Below are positions 50,485 to 61,818 of a DNA stretch of 64,000 nucleotides, piece after piece. The number at the start of each line of letters is the position of its first letter. The stretch's first letter is position 1. The stretch covers positions 6,835,258-6,899,257 of the forward strand of contig OY720641.1 in NCBI GenBank assembly GCA_963169105.1. The letters run 5' to 3'. The notes beneath the pieces were generated by a model. The model did not search any database and was not told the DNA's origin. It was given only the letters and a program-made list of their open reading frames with translations. Both the position numbers and the translations under genes were made by a program. Origin of the DNA: Ceriagrion tenellum. Lineage: Eukaryota; Arthropoda; Insecta; Odonata; Coenagrionidae.

Positions 50485-52078
50485 TATACATACTAGTAAA
50501 GGTACCGTTGAAATTCAGCGGATGAAAGAAAGACAGGGCATATAGGTTGTAGGTTCGAGTCACTCATAAGGTGTATTATTTTTCTAGATAAATCAGCTAT
50601 AATTTTGGTTTTGTTTATTAATTCAGCAGATGAAAACCGCATTACATTATGTTTACCGAGTTTCAGCATTCTTTTGTAGTAAAATTATGGAAACTGAACT
50701 ACAGGCCATTTGCATTTCAGAGGCATTCCACATTAATATAACTTCGCGGTATTCTCCTGTTTTACATGGGTTCAACTTAAATTAGTCTATTTGAAATGAA
50801 TTTTACCAATTTTAGGAAAAATATCCCTGAAAATATCGTTTTCAGTATACGGCCTAGATTTCCACTGTAATGCTTATCTCTAGATATAAGACCCAGCCGC
50901 CATTGTAAAGGACCCATTTCCCTTCTAAAGCTAATGCTAATTCCACGGTTACCAAGGAAATATCCTATTGTTGACTGAAGTAAAATTCATTATTTTGACA
51001 TTAAAAACGTGATTTCTAGGAAAATTTTATTTGTAAGAACATTGAATGAAAAAATAAGAAACTACAATCTTTTATCCATCTAATGGCGAAAACTATAGCC
51101 TTCTATCTTTAGTAGAACTTATTAAAATATGCAAAAAGAGAAACCTCTGCACTTGAACCAAAATATTTATACTTGAGTTTTTCAAACTCATACGACACAA
51201 GAAGGCCCAATACGCTGCCCTTGGGGCCCAGGGGCCTTTCTTACTGTCCCAATTTCCTTAAAAAAAACTTTACTGATCCCATGTGTGAAAATCTCTTTAA
51301 AATAGGTTCATTCTTTCAATACTTATGAGACTTTTACGAAAGCATTCTTTTGGAACCTTGGGCCCTCTGGGGCCCCAGCGTGACTTACGACCCCATGATT
51401 GTTGTACATTTAGTATAGGTATATTTTACATGTTTCTAATACAGACAAGCATTATCTTCCAGGGCAAATGTTTAGCAATAAAAGGGCCCAACTGAGGGCC
51501 TTCTAGGGCCCCAAGGTCCTTGTTCTATAGCCAATGATGGAACCAGATATATTGAGTATTTTCCTGCCAAATTTTGTTTCAATCGATTCAGTGGTTTATA
51601 AGTGATTGAGTAACAGACAGACACCATTAGATTTGTGTGTACGATTTAATGTGTGTGTACCTTACTAATATATAAAAATCTAGTGGTGTCTGTTTTTCTG
51701 TCTAAAACATAAATTAATTCGGTTTCAATCTGCTGAATTAAAAGAAAAAACTTAACTTATAGCTGAGTAAAAGAGGAGAATGCCACGATGTTATATTAAT
51801 GCGACCAGCCTCTGGAAGGCAAATGGCTTGTAGTTTAATTTCTATATGTTACTGAAAAAGAATGTTAAGACTCGGTAAGCATAAGATAATGCGGTTTTCA
51901 TCTGCTGAGTTCAAAAATAAAACTAAAATTATAGCTGATGCTATAATTATAGCTATACCTAGAAAAAAATACACCTTATTTACCTACACGAGCTACACGA
52001 ACCTACAACCTATATGCCTTGTCTTTCTTTCATCTCCCGTTGAATTTAAACGGATACCTTTTCTAGTTTATTATACTT
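50485..52078. mobile_element. 1.6-kb element with long inverted arms
   Basis: The left arm (about 50485-50790) and right arm (about 51735-52078) are diverged inverted copies. Shared phrases such as 'cagcagatgaaaaccgcatta', 'gcatataggttgtaggttcg' and 'attaatataac' occur in mirrored order. The central 0.9 kb has three clusters of GGGCCC-type words (51199-51246, 51351-51389, 51480-51530). A hairpin at about 51614-51702 has an 'acagacagacaccattagattt'-like stem. The arms contain frames but no domain. It could be a foldback DNA transposon or two head-to-head insertions flanking another element. The 'aggttcgagtcactc' phrase in the left arm resembles a tRNA B box, but no A box is evident. Confidence 0.65.
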
Positions 52079-55000
52079 TAAGACAACTCTTTCATCCCTA
52101 TCAAAGCTGTGATTAGTGGATTAATTAAAATAGGAAGATAAGTTTAAAGATAGGAAGATTTGAGAATAAAGGTATTTTTGAGTGTCTAATACTTATAGTT
52201 AATGTTTTAAGCATTTTGGGCACATTTCTCTGCATGACTACTCTGCAATTTATATTCCAGCATGAAGGTTTTTCAAGTTTTTTCACAGCGGCCTAAAATG
52301 TCGATCACATTGTTGGAGGAAAGTCATAAAAAATAACAAACAAAATCATGGTTTGTAAAAACAAAGTCCCGAGTAGCTAAAATAATTTCTCGTAATTTTC
52401 TAGATATTTTGAATGAAATGGATACGGCACAATCGATACAATATCTTATAAGATAGATATTGCTCGACTTCTTTCATCGTCATTGAAGTGGTTATCGAGG
52501 GACATGAAACTGGCATTCTTGCATATGTATCTACAGCTTCCAACCACACAAATATCACTTGTTAATTCTAATACCGAGGCAATAGTTTAACCTTATTTTG
52601 ACGAGCGAGTCAAATGGGTTACGTTTCAAAATTATTGAAATATCTGCTTTCTACGAGGTTTTTCCATTTTAGGTGCTGCGCTAGACAGAATTGTAACGTT
52701 TTGGATTAAGTGTGTGGAATGTTGCATCCCTTTCACTATTTGAATAGACAAATGTATGACGCTATTTACTGACGATGGCGTGTTTGGTGGAGCTGTGAAG
52801 TAAATACTTTCAGCAGTCATACGAAGAAAAAACTGGAAAAGTTTAGAAAGAGGACGTTATGAAGGTAAATATGAAGTACACGTTGTGTAAATATAATGTA
52901 AATTATTATTTTAAATTAAATATGTACAAAAAATACATCACATTTAAAAATAAACGATATTATCAAATAAACTGCATATTTTAAATGCTGGAGTAACAAT
53001 TAAAAAAAAACTAATATAGTAGCATAATTTTTTCCATGCTGATGTTTCACAATTCCATCCATAGAGGGTTAAAAACAGATTTAAGGGTGACATATGATAG
53101 TTAAAACGACCTACTCATAACTCATATGGGACACGATTAAATACATTAAACTACTCATGTGCAGCGAAGTTTAGCTAAAATGTAAATAATGCTACAATCT
53201 AAATCTTCACTTTTTAAAATGTTTTGTTGATTTAAATAGTTTTCCTAGCGATTTTATACAAAAATTGGCTTCTAATCTTCGAACCTCACTCACAATCCTA
53301 TAAGGATAAGTTACCTTCTCATTTGAATACTAAGAGGCTTTTATGATAAGACTGGCAAATATACAGAAAATAAAAGCTTATGGCTCTAACTAGGATTGTT
53401 ATATCTATATTTTCTATTCCACTTTGTTAAAGAGCGCCTTAAAGTGACATCAATATTTTACAAACCGTTAACAGCTCCCATAAGTAATGTATTCTTTAGA
53501 ATGGGATGATAATCAATAGAGAGAGAATCTTTAAAAAATTCTTTCATTTCATCGGCGAGATTTTTAGTACAACACAAAGAATGAGACAAAAAACTGCAAG
53601 AACGGTATCACATTTCGCACATTTGTGCATTGCGGGTGACTCCGTAATAGTGGAACTCCAGAGGCTAGTCCCGGATAGCTTGAAATTTGTCAAATAAGAG
53701 TGAACGCCTCTCTGTGTTCAAAGTTCGATCTTTCCCCGTGGGCACTGGCGCTAAGCGCTCAGTAGCGACTGATTGTTACGTTGTATGTCCGGCAGCCGAA
53801 AACATCTAGTCCCGTAAAGGTCACAAAAATCCACATAGCAAGAACGGTAGTTGAAAACGAGAAAAAAGCCATGGTATGAGATTTTGAGCTCCACAATATA
53901 TGCTCGGACTCGTGAAGGTTTGTGACTAATAGGAATCATGTTAATTCTTGGCTTGGCATTCAAAATTAGTCGCAATGCCGCCATGTTTTCATAACTTCAT
54001 GACTTATTTAAAGCCTAAATTTAAACTCAAAACTTCTATAAGGTTGAAATAATCTTATATGATGAAGGTCAAAAAATGTATTAAGGTAAAAAACGCCAAA
54101 AAGGAATATTTTAAACGCGTAATCATTACATATGAAAATACAATTACACTTAAAAATAATTGGATTCAAGAATAGAAAACACCATCATCCGTTTGATATA
54201 CATTTATCTATTTCTTTTAATGCTCATCTATAAACAGGCGTCCTGAAATATTCTGTAATTTCATCAATGAAATTAGGATGGCAAAAAAAATATTGAAAAT
54301 TTCATCGCTACAGATCAAATATACCTGGTGATACCATTAAAGAAGTTTTACATTTAGAAAATTAACTTAATTGTCATTTAGAGAAGTAAAGGGAAGGAAA
54401 AATAAATACAAAATGATAAGCCTGGCTTTGATTATTTTAACAGCCTCTATATTTTTTAATGCTATTTTTCTTTTCGTCATGAAATATTTTCTTCAGAGAT
54501 GCTTCAGTTCCAATCAATATGTAGAGCAATATCTCATTTGTCAATCTTGATTTCATAGCCGCACTCGGAGTTTTCTATTTAAAACTATTTGATCAAAATT
54601 GTTAATCGGATTTGGAACTTTATTTTCACCATAAATTAAAGGATTCAGAAGAAAAACCATTCCTGTAGGTAGAATCATTCCACACGATTCAAAAGAAAAG
54701 TTTAGATAAAGGTAGGGAAAAATAAAAGCAAACTTGGCAGAGTAAAGACGGCAAAGAAAGATCTGATAGATATTATAGACCATATGGATACCTGAAATAT
54801 ATATAGTTTTTGGGTCAAGAGGTTCTAAAGCAGAGTCATTAAAATCAGCGGGTTATCCAACTCTTCTTAGGTCATATATATATATTTCATTTAGAACTCT
54901 TTGACTTATCAAACGGTTCCTCGGGTTTGTAAAAACTTGCAGACCGTGATAATTAGCAGAATTTGAATTCAGAGATTCTGCATGGGTGAAAAATTCTCTC

Positions 55001-55374
55001 ATATCATCAAGACTTCAGGGTGAGAGAGCACGAGGTTTGAGAGCGGGTAAGTGCTGGACTGGATTTGAGAATAATCCCGTAATTGATTTCATTCTCTGAA
55101 TGCAAAGGACGCATTCAGGAATGATAAATGACGATAATACTTAGCCGACCTTTGAACCGAGACGATCGTTTTGAGAAGGAGAGCTATTTTCAGGGGGGAT
55201 GACTGAAAACCTCTTTCATAGCCACATTTCCCGGACAAAGATAATCATTCTGTTTCGTGCCGGCTTCACCTTCAGAATAACGCTACAAAATGATCTCCGC
55301 ATTTACGACCGCGAGTGAAAAATGCCGTCAAATTTCGACCTTTTTGCTCTCAGCCATTGTTTTCCCCATATAAA
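52079..55374. other. Unassigned AT-rich DNA
   Basis: No gene is firmly supported. The frames at 52632-52820 (minus), 53506-53697 (plus), 53751-53984 (minus) and 54553-54783 (minus) lack family motifs. The one at 53751 has a short cluster of four cysteines but no signal peptide. Confidence 0.45.
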
Positions 55375-55728
55375 ATGCACGGTTTCCCGATTTTAATGGT
55401 AGTTCTTTTTTTAATATTAATGGCCGAGTCGGCTCAGGACAATTTCCGTTTTCGGAGATCTGCTAAAAACGCATCGTCTCGGTGGCAGGAGAGAAAAAGA
55501 ACATGTCTACAAGGTACAACTTTTTTTTCATCACTTGGAAAATTATTTCTATATCCTCCATTATCTAAAGTAACACAATACTTGGTGGGACACCTCGATA
55601 GTGTGTGGCAGGGAGGGATTTACCACCATTATGCACCACACTTCATCCTATTAAAGTTTATGTAACTACGGAAACTGATTTATTTTACAGATTCTGATAA
55701 ACTAAAGACTATATGTTGTGCTTTGTAG
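55375..55728 (+). CDS. Candidate two-exon gene for a small secreted cysteine-containing peptide
   Basis: Exon 1 (55375-55513) starts at an ATG preceded by AAA and encodes a clear signal peptide (MHGFPILMVVLFLILMAESA), followed by a basic segment with RFRR and KR sites. It ends at an AAG|GTACAA donor in phase 1. A 177-nt intron (55514-55690) ends in a T-rich acceptor (ctgatttattttacag). Exon 2 (55691-55728) gives a short tail with a Cys-Cys pair and a TAG stop. The predicted product has 58 residues with cysteines at 44, 55 and 56. If cut at KR, the last 16 residues would be a peptide with all three cysteines. The layout fits a prohormone-like or other secreted peptide, but I recognise no family. 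The odd cysteine number may mean a dimer or a missing exon. Without transcript data the model could be chance. Confidence 0.42.
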
Positions 55729-56876
55729 CATGCTGTATTTCACGTAAATATGTGACATCCCGTAAGTAATGGTATTATCCGAGAGGAGTGAAATTAAAAT
55801 ATAAAAAATATACAAAAATACCACTGAAATTAACTTAAGTATTTTTACCCAGTTTTTCCGAAAATGATTTATAATCAGGCTTAATCCGTATGCATAAAAT
55901 TGGACAGATGGCTGGATGGACAGGGTTCAAATTTTACCTTTTCCGCGAGCGATTAAGGATAGCAAGGCCTATGATCCATACAGGCAACAATTCTGCGGGA
56001 AGAGACATGCAGCATTATTCCCAAGCATTTTTTTTATTTTTTTAGATTTCAGTTCAACCAACGATTACTGAATGAGGTGATTTGCATTGGGTTAATTAAT
56101 GAGATGAATAGCATGTTTTTGCAATACATAGTTCGTGTCAACATGAATATAATTTATACACTTGTAATTCTGTAATCATTTTAAGCGCTGTCATGACCAA
56201 ATTATAATAAATATATCTAGGGATGTATGAGCATAGTTTTAATCCCTAATGCATTAATTACAACCTGCACAAAGTAAAACACCATTATATACGAGGAATC
56301 TCTTTTAATAGAGGTAACCTAACAGTATGTTTTTTTAGATGATAATTATTGGCTAATTTCGAGGGTTAAGTTCAAATGTTAAACACAAGTTTGCCCATGT
56401 CAACGTTTAGGGGTATACCTCATTCCACCTTCAGGGAGAGAGTGTTCACATACCGGAGATGAGGGTCTTGCTTAATGATATCCATACATGAAACCTAAAA
56501 TCTAGTACACATATCCTCGCATCAATCACCTCAGAAACAGACATGGACAAAATTAATGCCAAAGTGTGGATATTTTTGTGGCCTCAGTCAATGAAATGGC
56601 CACCTTTTCAGACATATAGCACGTTTCATACACGTATGTTTGAAGTACAATAACAATTACAATACTGACTTCACATAGACACATAAGAGTAAACACAAGT
56701 AATCAATATTTTTTGGATTGGAATTTTATGGCCCTAATTATGATACATTTATTTAATTGTTACACACTTTTCTTAGTCTTTGCTACGTCAGGCTGATTTA
56801 TAGCTAGTGCGAGATATTTTACTATGTGTATCATCACTTTAGATTTCCGCTGAGCATTGAATAATGTGATTATTAA
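55729..56876. other. Unassigned AT-rich DNA
   Basis: Nothing supportable is seen between the candidate peptide gene and the TTAA-flanked element. Several AT-rich words near 55790-55815 (attaaaatataaa) could serve as a polyadenylation region for the upstream model, without an exact AATAAA. Confidence 0.4.
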
Positions 56877-57426
56877 CCCTTTGAGCAGTATCAATGTTCA
56901 TTTACGTCCTGGTGCCTCCTGGCCATCCAGAGCATGGTCGTTAATGTACGTCTTTCAAATTTTGCGCTGGAGTAGTAGAAGCGTGCATTCAAGCCTCCCA
57001 TTCAGGTGCATTTTAGCATGTTGTTCCATCTATCCTTGTGGCTGGTGAACCCAATTATCACTCTAAAGTATCTCTGTAGATTCCTATTCCACCTATTCCA
57101 TTATTACATCAACTACGCTCAGTCTTAAAGGCGTGCATATTACATGTAGATGGTTCCATTGAAGGAAGTTATTGTATTCAAAAGTGGTTTAAATCCAGTT
57201 CTAAGTTAATATTTTTGTTCTTATGCCACAATATTTAGGATATTACCCAGTAAAAGTGTTGTGTTTATGTTGTTTTGCTTGAGTAATGTATGATATTCTT
57301 GTTTTAAAAGATTGTTTATCAAATAAACTAGAGTTGAATATAGTAAAATTGTAATCAGAGGTAATTTAATGTTTTTTAATCACTCCGGGGTCAGGGAAAA
57401 CAAAAAATTACTCACTACTCAAAGGG
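56877..57426 (+). mobile_element. piggyBac-like MITE flanked by TTAA
   Basis: The 550-bp element begins CCCTTTGAGCAGT and ends with the inverted version of CCCTTTGAGTAGT, a 13-bp terminal inverted repeat with one mismatch. It is directly flanked by TTAA on both sides (56873-56876 and 57427-57430), the target duplication of the piggyBac superfamily. CCC after TTAA is also typical of that superfamily. No transposase frame is present, so it is non-autonomous. The left subterminal region has GC-richer palindromic words (ggtgcctcctggccatccag), as in other elements of this class. Confidence 0.85.
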
Positions 57427-57430
57427 TTAA

Positions 57431-58234
57431 GTAGGCATACAACACTGTGATTGAGTGCTTAACGGTAAGTGCATTACTGGCGAGACGTCACCGCCAGTCA
57501 TGCAACCTTGAAATGGACTGTATGATGTTGATGTACACGGCCACACACGCGAGCAACATACAGAGTACGTAACTAGAGATGGGTTTTCGCAATAATGGGC
57601 TGAACACATCAAGGCGGTGGTTAAATAAAAAGAGAGAGAAAGAAATGGAAAATAAATAAATTACAAATTAAACAAGTGACTAATGAGGCAGCGAAAAAGT
57701 AATGACGGCTGCGAAAGCGTCTCCTGAGTGGCGTAGGAATTAATTGCGAAGCAAAAATGAAAATTAGATTTGAGGGGAAAGTTTCCCCAGTGGGAAAGAT
57801 ATAATAAAAAGATAAAATAATGACGATAAAAATATTCGAAACGAGTCATTATACATTAATTTTTTTCTCTTCGCGTTGACTTTGGAAAAAAGAGAAAATC
57901 CCGAAAAGGTTTGGAGAGGAGGAGTGACAGGGCTAAAATGGTGAAGTGCGTGTGATGGAAATGAGAGATTAAGGAAATGGAAAAGGGAATGACAACAGTG
58001 TCATTGTGGTGAAAAAGTGCTGGATTTGTGAGAAAAAAGTAGACAGGGTGTGTTTGGCTTAAAAAATAAAAGCATTTACGAAAGAGGTCAGTAGAGTTTT
58101 CAGAACTCCACTGCCGTCCCAAATTAAGCATTCTATCCACAGATTTTGACAATTTCAATTGTAAATTGTATCTCGACAATGATAAGAATCTTTTTGCTGT
58201 CTCGGGCGTTACTACGTGGAATTGTATCCGTCCA
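57431..58234. other. Unassigned DNA, purine-rich in part
   Basis: 57860-58060 is purine-rich on plus, giving a Phe/Ser/Leu-rich minus-strand frame (57856-58179). No gene is supported. Confidence 0.45.
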
Positions 58235-58372
58235 TAGCATTGTAAACGATAAGTAACTTAGTTTTGTCACATAGATTTATAATAAAAAGACCGAAGCATC
58301 GACAAAACCTCGTTCGTCTTTTTATTATAAATCTATGTGGCAAAACTAAGTTACTTATCGTTTACAATGCTA
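58235..58372. mobile_element. Near-perfect inverted repeat, 138 bp
   Basis: The left arm (58235 to about 58296) and right arm (about 58312-58372) are reverse complements with very few differences, e.g. CACATAG against CTATGTGG. A loop of about 17 bases has the wording gcatcgacaaaacctcg. There is no coding capacity and no evident hammerhead core. It is a small foldback element or paired inverted insertions. The high arm identity suggests recent origin or gene conversion. No flanking duplication was found. Confidence 0.8.
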
Positions 58373-59369
58373 AGCATTAGGATTTTTGGATGTGATGTTA
58401 ACTTTGAAATTGACTTTTATGTCAATTGACACGTACCCCACCATTATCAATGATTCAACACGCCTATGCACTGATTGTAATGAGTAGGTTAAAAATCGTC
58501 TTATACACAACAATCAATAAGTACGTCACAGCGTGAATGATTTTTAGACATTTTTACATCTTAATATCCGTTCGTTGGAAAAGACAGATTGATGTATGAA
58601 TGAAGTGACGAATGAAATTTCTCTAGGCATATCATGACTACAGTACCTACAGCAATATTTCGTGAAAAATTCTTTTAAGAAAAAGCCAAAACGATCTCTG
58701 GTCCAAAGCACGAAATACCTGTAATTCAACTGTACAGCAAAATATACGATAAAATTATGACATTTAGCAATAGATTATCCATCGGCATTTCAAACTACAA
58801 TTATATCACTAAATATAAAAGAATAAAAATAAGCTCTATCATTGACTGGCTTATTAATAAAATTCATTAATAAAATGTAGAAAATGCTTAGTTTCTCAGA
58901 ACTGTCTTCAATTTCCAATTAATTAACCTTAACTGCTGATAATAATTAGCGTTGAAGCAATAAAAATTTGAACACTTTTTGTATTAAAAAACAGCATTTT
59001 CTTTTAAAAATATCACCAGTCATCAAATTTGTCCGGCACCAATTATACAGGGCTAAATTTTGCTTGCATGGATCGGAATTTTCGCAATCTTGGATATTAT
59101 TTTTCAAAAACTACATCACGAGTTTTTATGATAAAAGCAAAGGTACACAGCTTCCTAGGTAAATCAAGATATTTATGTAACACGTAGACTAGGCTACGTT
59201 TGTATTTTTTGAACCAAGCGTTTACGAACTATTCCGGTATTGACATCGTTCAAACATACCATCTACCAAGTCAATTTTGTACATCTTCACACCACCATTG
59301 TGTTAGTCAATTTTGTGTTCCCATAGTGGATGGGTTGATGGGTTAGTGGATTTTATGGGTTTACCCCAC

Positions 59370-59371
<2 letters not shown>
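58373..59371. other. Unassigned AT-rich DNA with a dispersed-repeat fragment
   Basis: 59282-59330 resembles 12540-12590 (shared 'cttcacaccaccattgtgtt'). It is otherwise AT-rich with no supportable gene. Confidence 0.45.

Positions 59372-59457
<86 letters not shown>
59372..59457 (+). repeat. (AT)n microsatellite, about 86 bp
   Basis: Uninterrupted AT repeat of about 43 units; the longest simple repeat in the window. It lies 90 bp upstream of the hammerhead-like foldback at 59547-59787. Confidence 0.97.
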
Positions 59458-59460
<3 letters not shown>

Positions 59461-59546
59461 CGGCCATTGTTCAACTCCCCTCTCTACATGGCGCCTTGCG
59501 CAACTTAACAAATGAAACACAGAATGCAAAATCCTGATCCCACATA

Positions 59547-59787
59547 TATATAAGCTAGCAACAAGGCGTTGATGTTGGGGAGGAATAGATAGGTCTATCA
59601 GTGGACACTCACAGAAAGGCGATCCACTGCTCTAGTTGTGATTTTCCCCCTCTGAGGAAGGGTTCTCACCCGAAAGCTTCCGAGAGCAGTGGATACCAGT
59701 GTCGCCAATGATCGCCTTTCTGTGAGTGTCCACTGATATATCCTATCTATACCTCCCCAACCTCAACGCCTTGTTGCTAGCTTATAT
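59547..59787 (+). mobile_element. Foldback element with hammerhead-like core, between two (AT)n tracts
   Basis: The outer arms are inverted copies (for example 'agctagcaacaaggcgttga' against 'tcaacgccttgttgctagct', and 'gtggacactcacagaaaggcgat' mirrored). Inside, an inner 12-bp stem pairs ATCCACTGCTCT (59622-59633) with AGAGCAGTGGAT (59683-59694). Within it lie CTGAGGA (59652-59658), a GGGT/ACCC hairpin with loop TCTC, GAA (59672-59674), the palindrome AGCT (59675-59678) and a T. The core bases and the long stem I fit a hammerhead with a minimal stem III. One extra A separates box 1 from stem II, so activity is uncertain. (AT)n tracts lie close on both sides. The PLE assignment is inference. 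Confidence 0.7.
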
Positions 59788-59808
59788 TTCTAAATTTATT
59801 TCCTTTTC

Positions 59809-59812
<4 letters not shown>

Positions 59813-59859
<47 letters not shown>
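59813..59859 (+). repeat. (AT)n microsatellite, about 47 bp
   Basis: AT repeat of about 23 units ending in acacatatc. It lies just downstream of the foldback at 59547-59787, mirroring the longer tract upstream of it. Confidence 0.96.
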
Positions 59860-59866
<7 letters not shown>

Positions 59867-61818
59867 CATGAAAAATACATAGTCTTTCCGACACACACCA
59901 AGGAAGAAAATACATACGAAAATTTCTTAACGAAATACAAAATTGGTTATTACCTTTAAAAAACATTGAGGTTTTGTTCTGTCATTTGCATGCAATATTT
60001 ATTGAATTAAATTTTTTAAATTAAGCGCTATCGTAATACTATTGTGAGTCTTTTTTGTAACCACTGTATCTCATTCCGTAATTCTCCGAGTAATTTCTTT
60101 GTATTAGTTCATAACTCTTCACTGTATTGTTAATCATTTGATTGAAAATTCAAAATCATTTTTATCTGTTGTTATTGCTTTTCTCTTGGTTTACTTTTAG
60201 TAGCCCCATAGGGGTTATCTATTGTATACAACTCTGTAGTTCCTAAAATGAATTAAATTATTATGGCTACATTTTTCAGTTGGTAGTCGAAATAGTAAAT
60301 ACTACAAGTTTTGGAGATCAACCTGAGTTATTCCACAAAATAACCTAGATATGGTGATACGAGATTTTTTCGCAAATTAGCAATTATGTAACATAATAAA
60401 GTCAACCATGGCTATAAGTCGCCCCTTTCCCTAAACAAGCAGGGTAGGTAAGGTTTATCAGTATGCAGAGCGGGTTGGGATACAGATTACCACAAAACGT
60501 GATACGATTTTGTACACTCACTTGGACAGATGAATATTTTTCGAAACGCGTTTCTTACGACGTTTATTTTTATCTCTGGGCCGAAAACAAAATTGGGAGG
60601 GAAATACATAAAAGGCCGAGCAAAAAAGAGAATCTTGGAGCGAAAACAAAACCATTATACTATATTGCGTGCGTTTCCCCCTTATCTTAACATATTAATC
60701 CTCCAGAAAAAGAACCTTTCACTTAATATTCCGAAGGCTCTGGAGACCCACGGGTCCACGATACCCGAGCGTACATGATGATCGCTGGGTTGTATATACG
60801 GGAACCGTTCCCTTTATCTCCGCTCCGTACGCTTCCTTCAAAATTCGGTCTCCTAAACAGAGAACCCTCATTCAGAGTCGGCGATGATCCGGGGTCCCAT
60901 CCTTTCCCTACCTTGCATCCCGATTATCCCCTTTATATAAATATGTATGCATGGAATGTATGAACCCATTGCATAACCAACCGTGAAATTGGTTTATTGG
61001 TTTACGCGTAAAAGGTGATTTCATGCATCAGATGCTTCCGCAGTAAACTCCATTATCCCTCCTGCCTTCCTTTTTAACTTTTCATCGCCTCTAATCCTCT
61101 TTTCATTCACCTTCTTTCCTTAACAACCTAATTTCCTAGGGAGGTACATCTCCATAAATGGTCTTGTTTTGGTTTCTTACGGATTTGACGGAGATAACTG
61201 CCGCTTTTTTTTTAATTTACCTAAATGAGAGCTAATTCAGGCTGAATGAACTTTTCCTAAGTTAATGAAGCAATGGAGAATCATGAAACATTGGGATATA
61301 CAAAAAGGAATAAGGAATACACGATGACTACTAAACTGGGTGGGATAGCAAGTCCCATTATTCTAGCTATTACTTGATTTCATAACTGTCGATAGATTTC
61401 CAAAATTTTACCAACTCTTTTCCTAGCATTAATTGAAACTTCTAATGGTGTCATAATTTTCCGAAAATGGATCCAAAGAGAGTTTGTAAGGAACATATTG
61501 ATTACTGAAAGCATAAAGAGGAAGGTGGACATAGCTAGGTAGCTAAAAAAGAGGGAATATAAAAAATAAACTCGTCACAAACAATTACATTGATACAAAG
61601 TTTTGACTTTCAGAGGAACATATGAATGTTTAAAAGTGTTTCTCTATTCTCTCTCTTTCCTATCTATTTTCTATTTCCCACGGTTAATTACCTTTGAAAA
61701 AAATTTCATTTATTTATACATCAATTTATTCAAACTTCATAATATATTGCTTGATAATTCTGAACATGTTCCGTGTTAAAAGAGACGACTCTTAAACGAA
61801 AGCAACCCAATCATAACA
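59860..61818. other. Unassigned DNA
   Basis: AT-rich except for a GC-richer patch at about 60740-60940. The overlapping plus-strand frames at 60463-60963 lie in different registers with no family motif, so no gene is supported. Confidence 0.45.

Noticed and set aside
50545..50570. B-box-like word aggttcgagtcactc inside the left inverted arm
   Set aside because: No A box upstream and the other arm has a changed version; treated as part of the foldback element.
53751..53984. Minus-strand frame with a four-cysteine cluster
   Set aside because: No signal peptide, no splice partners and no recognised family; cysteine clustering alone is not enough.
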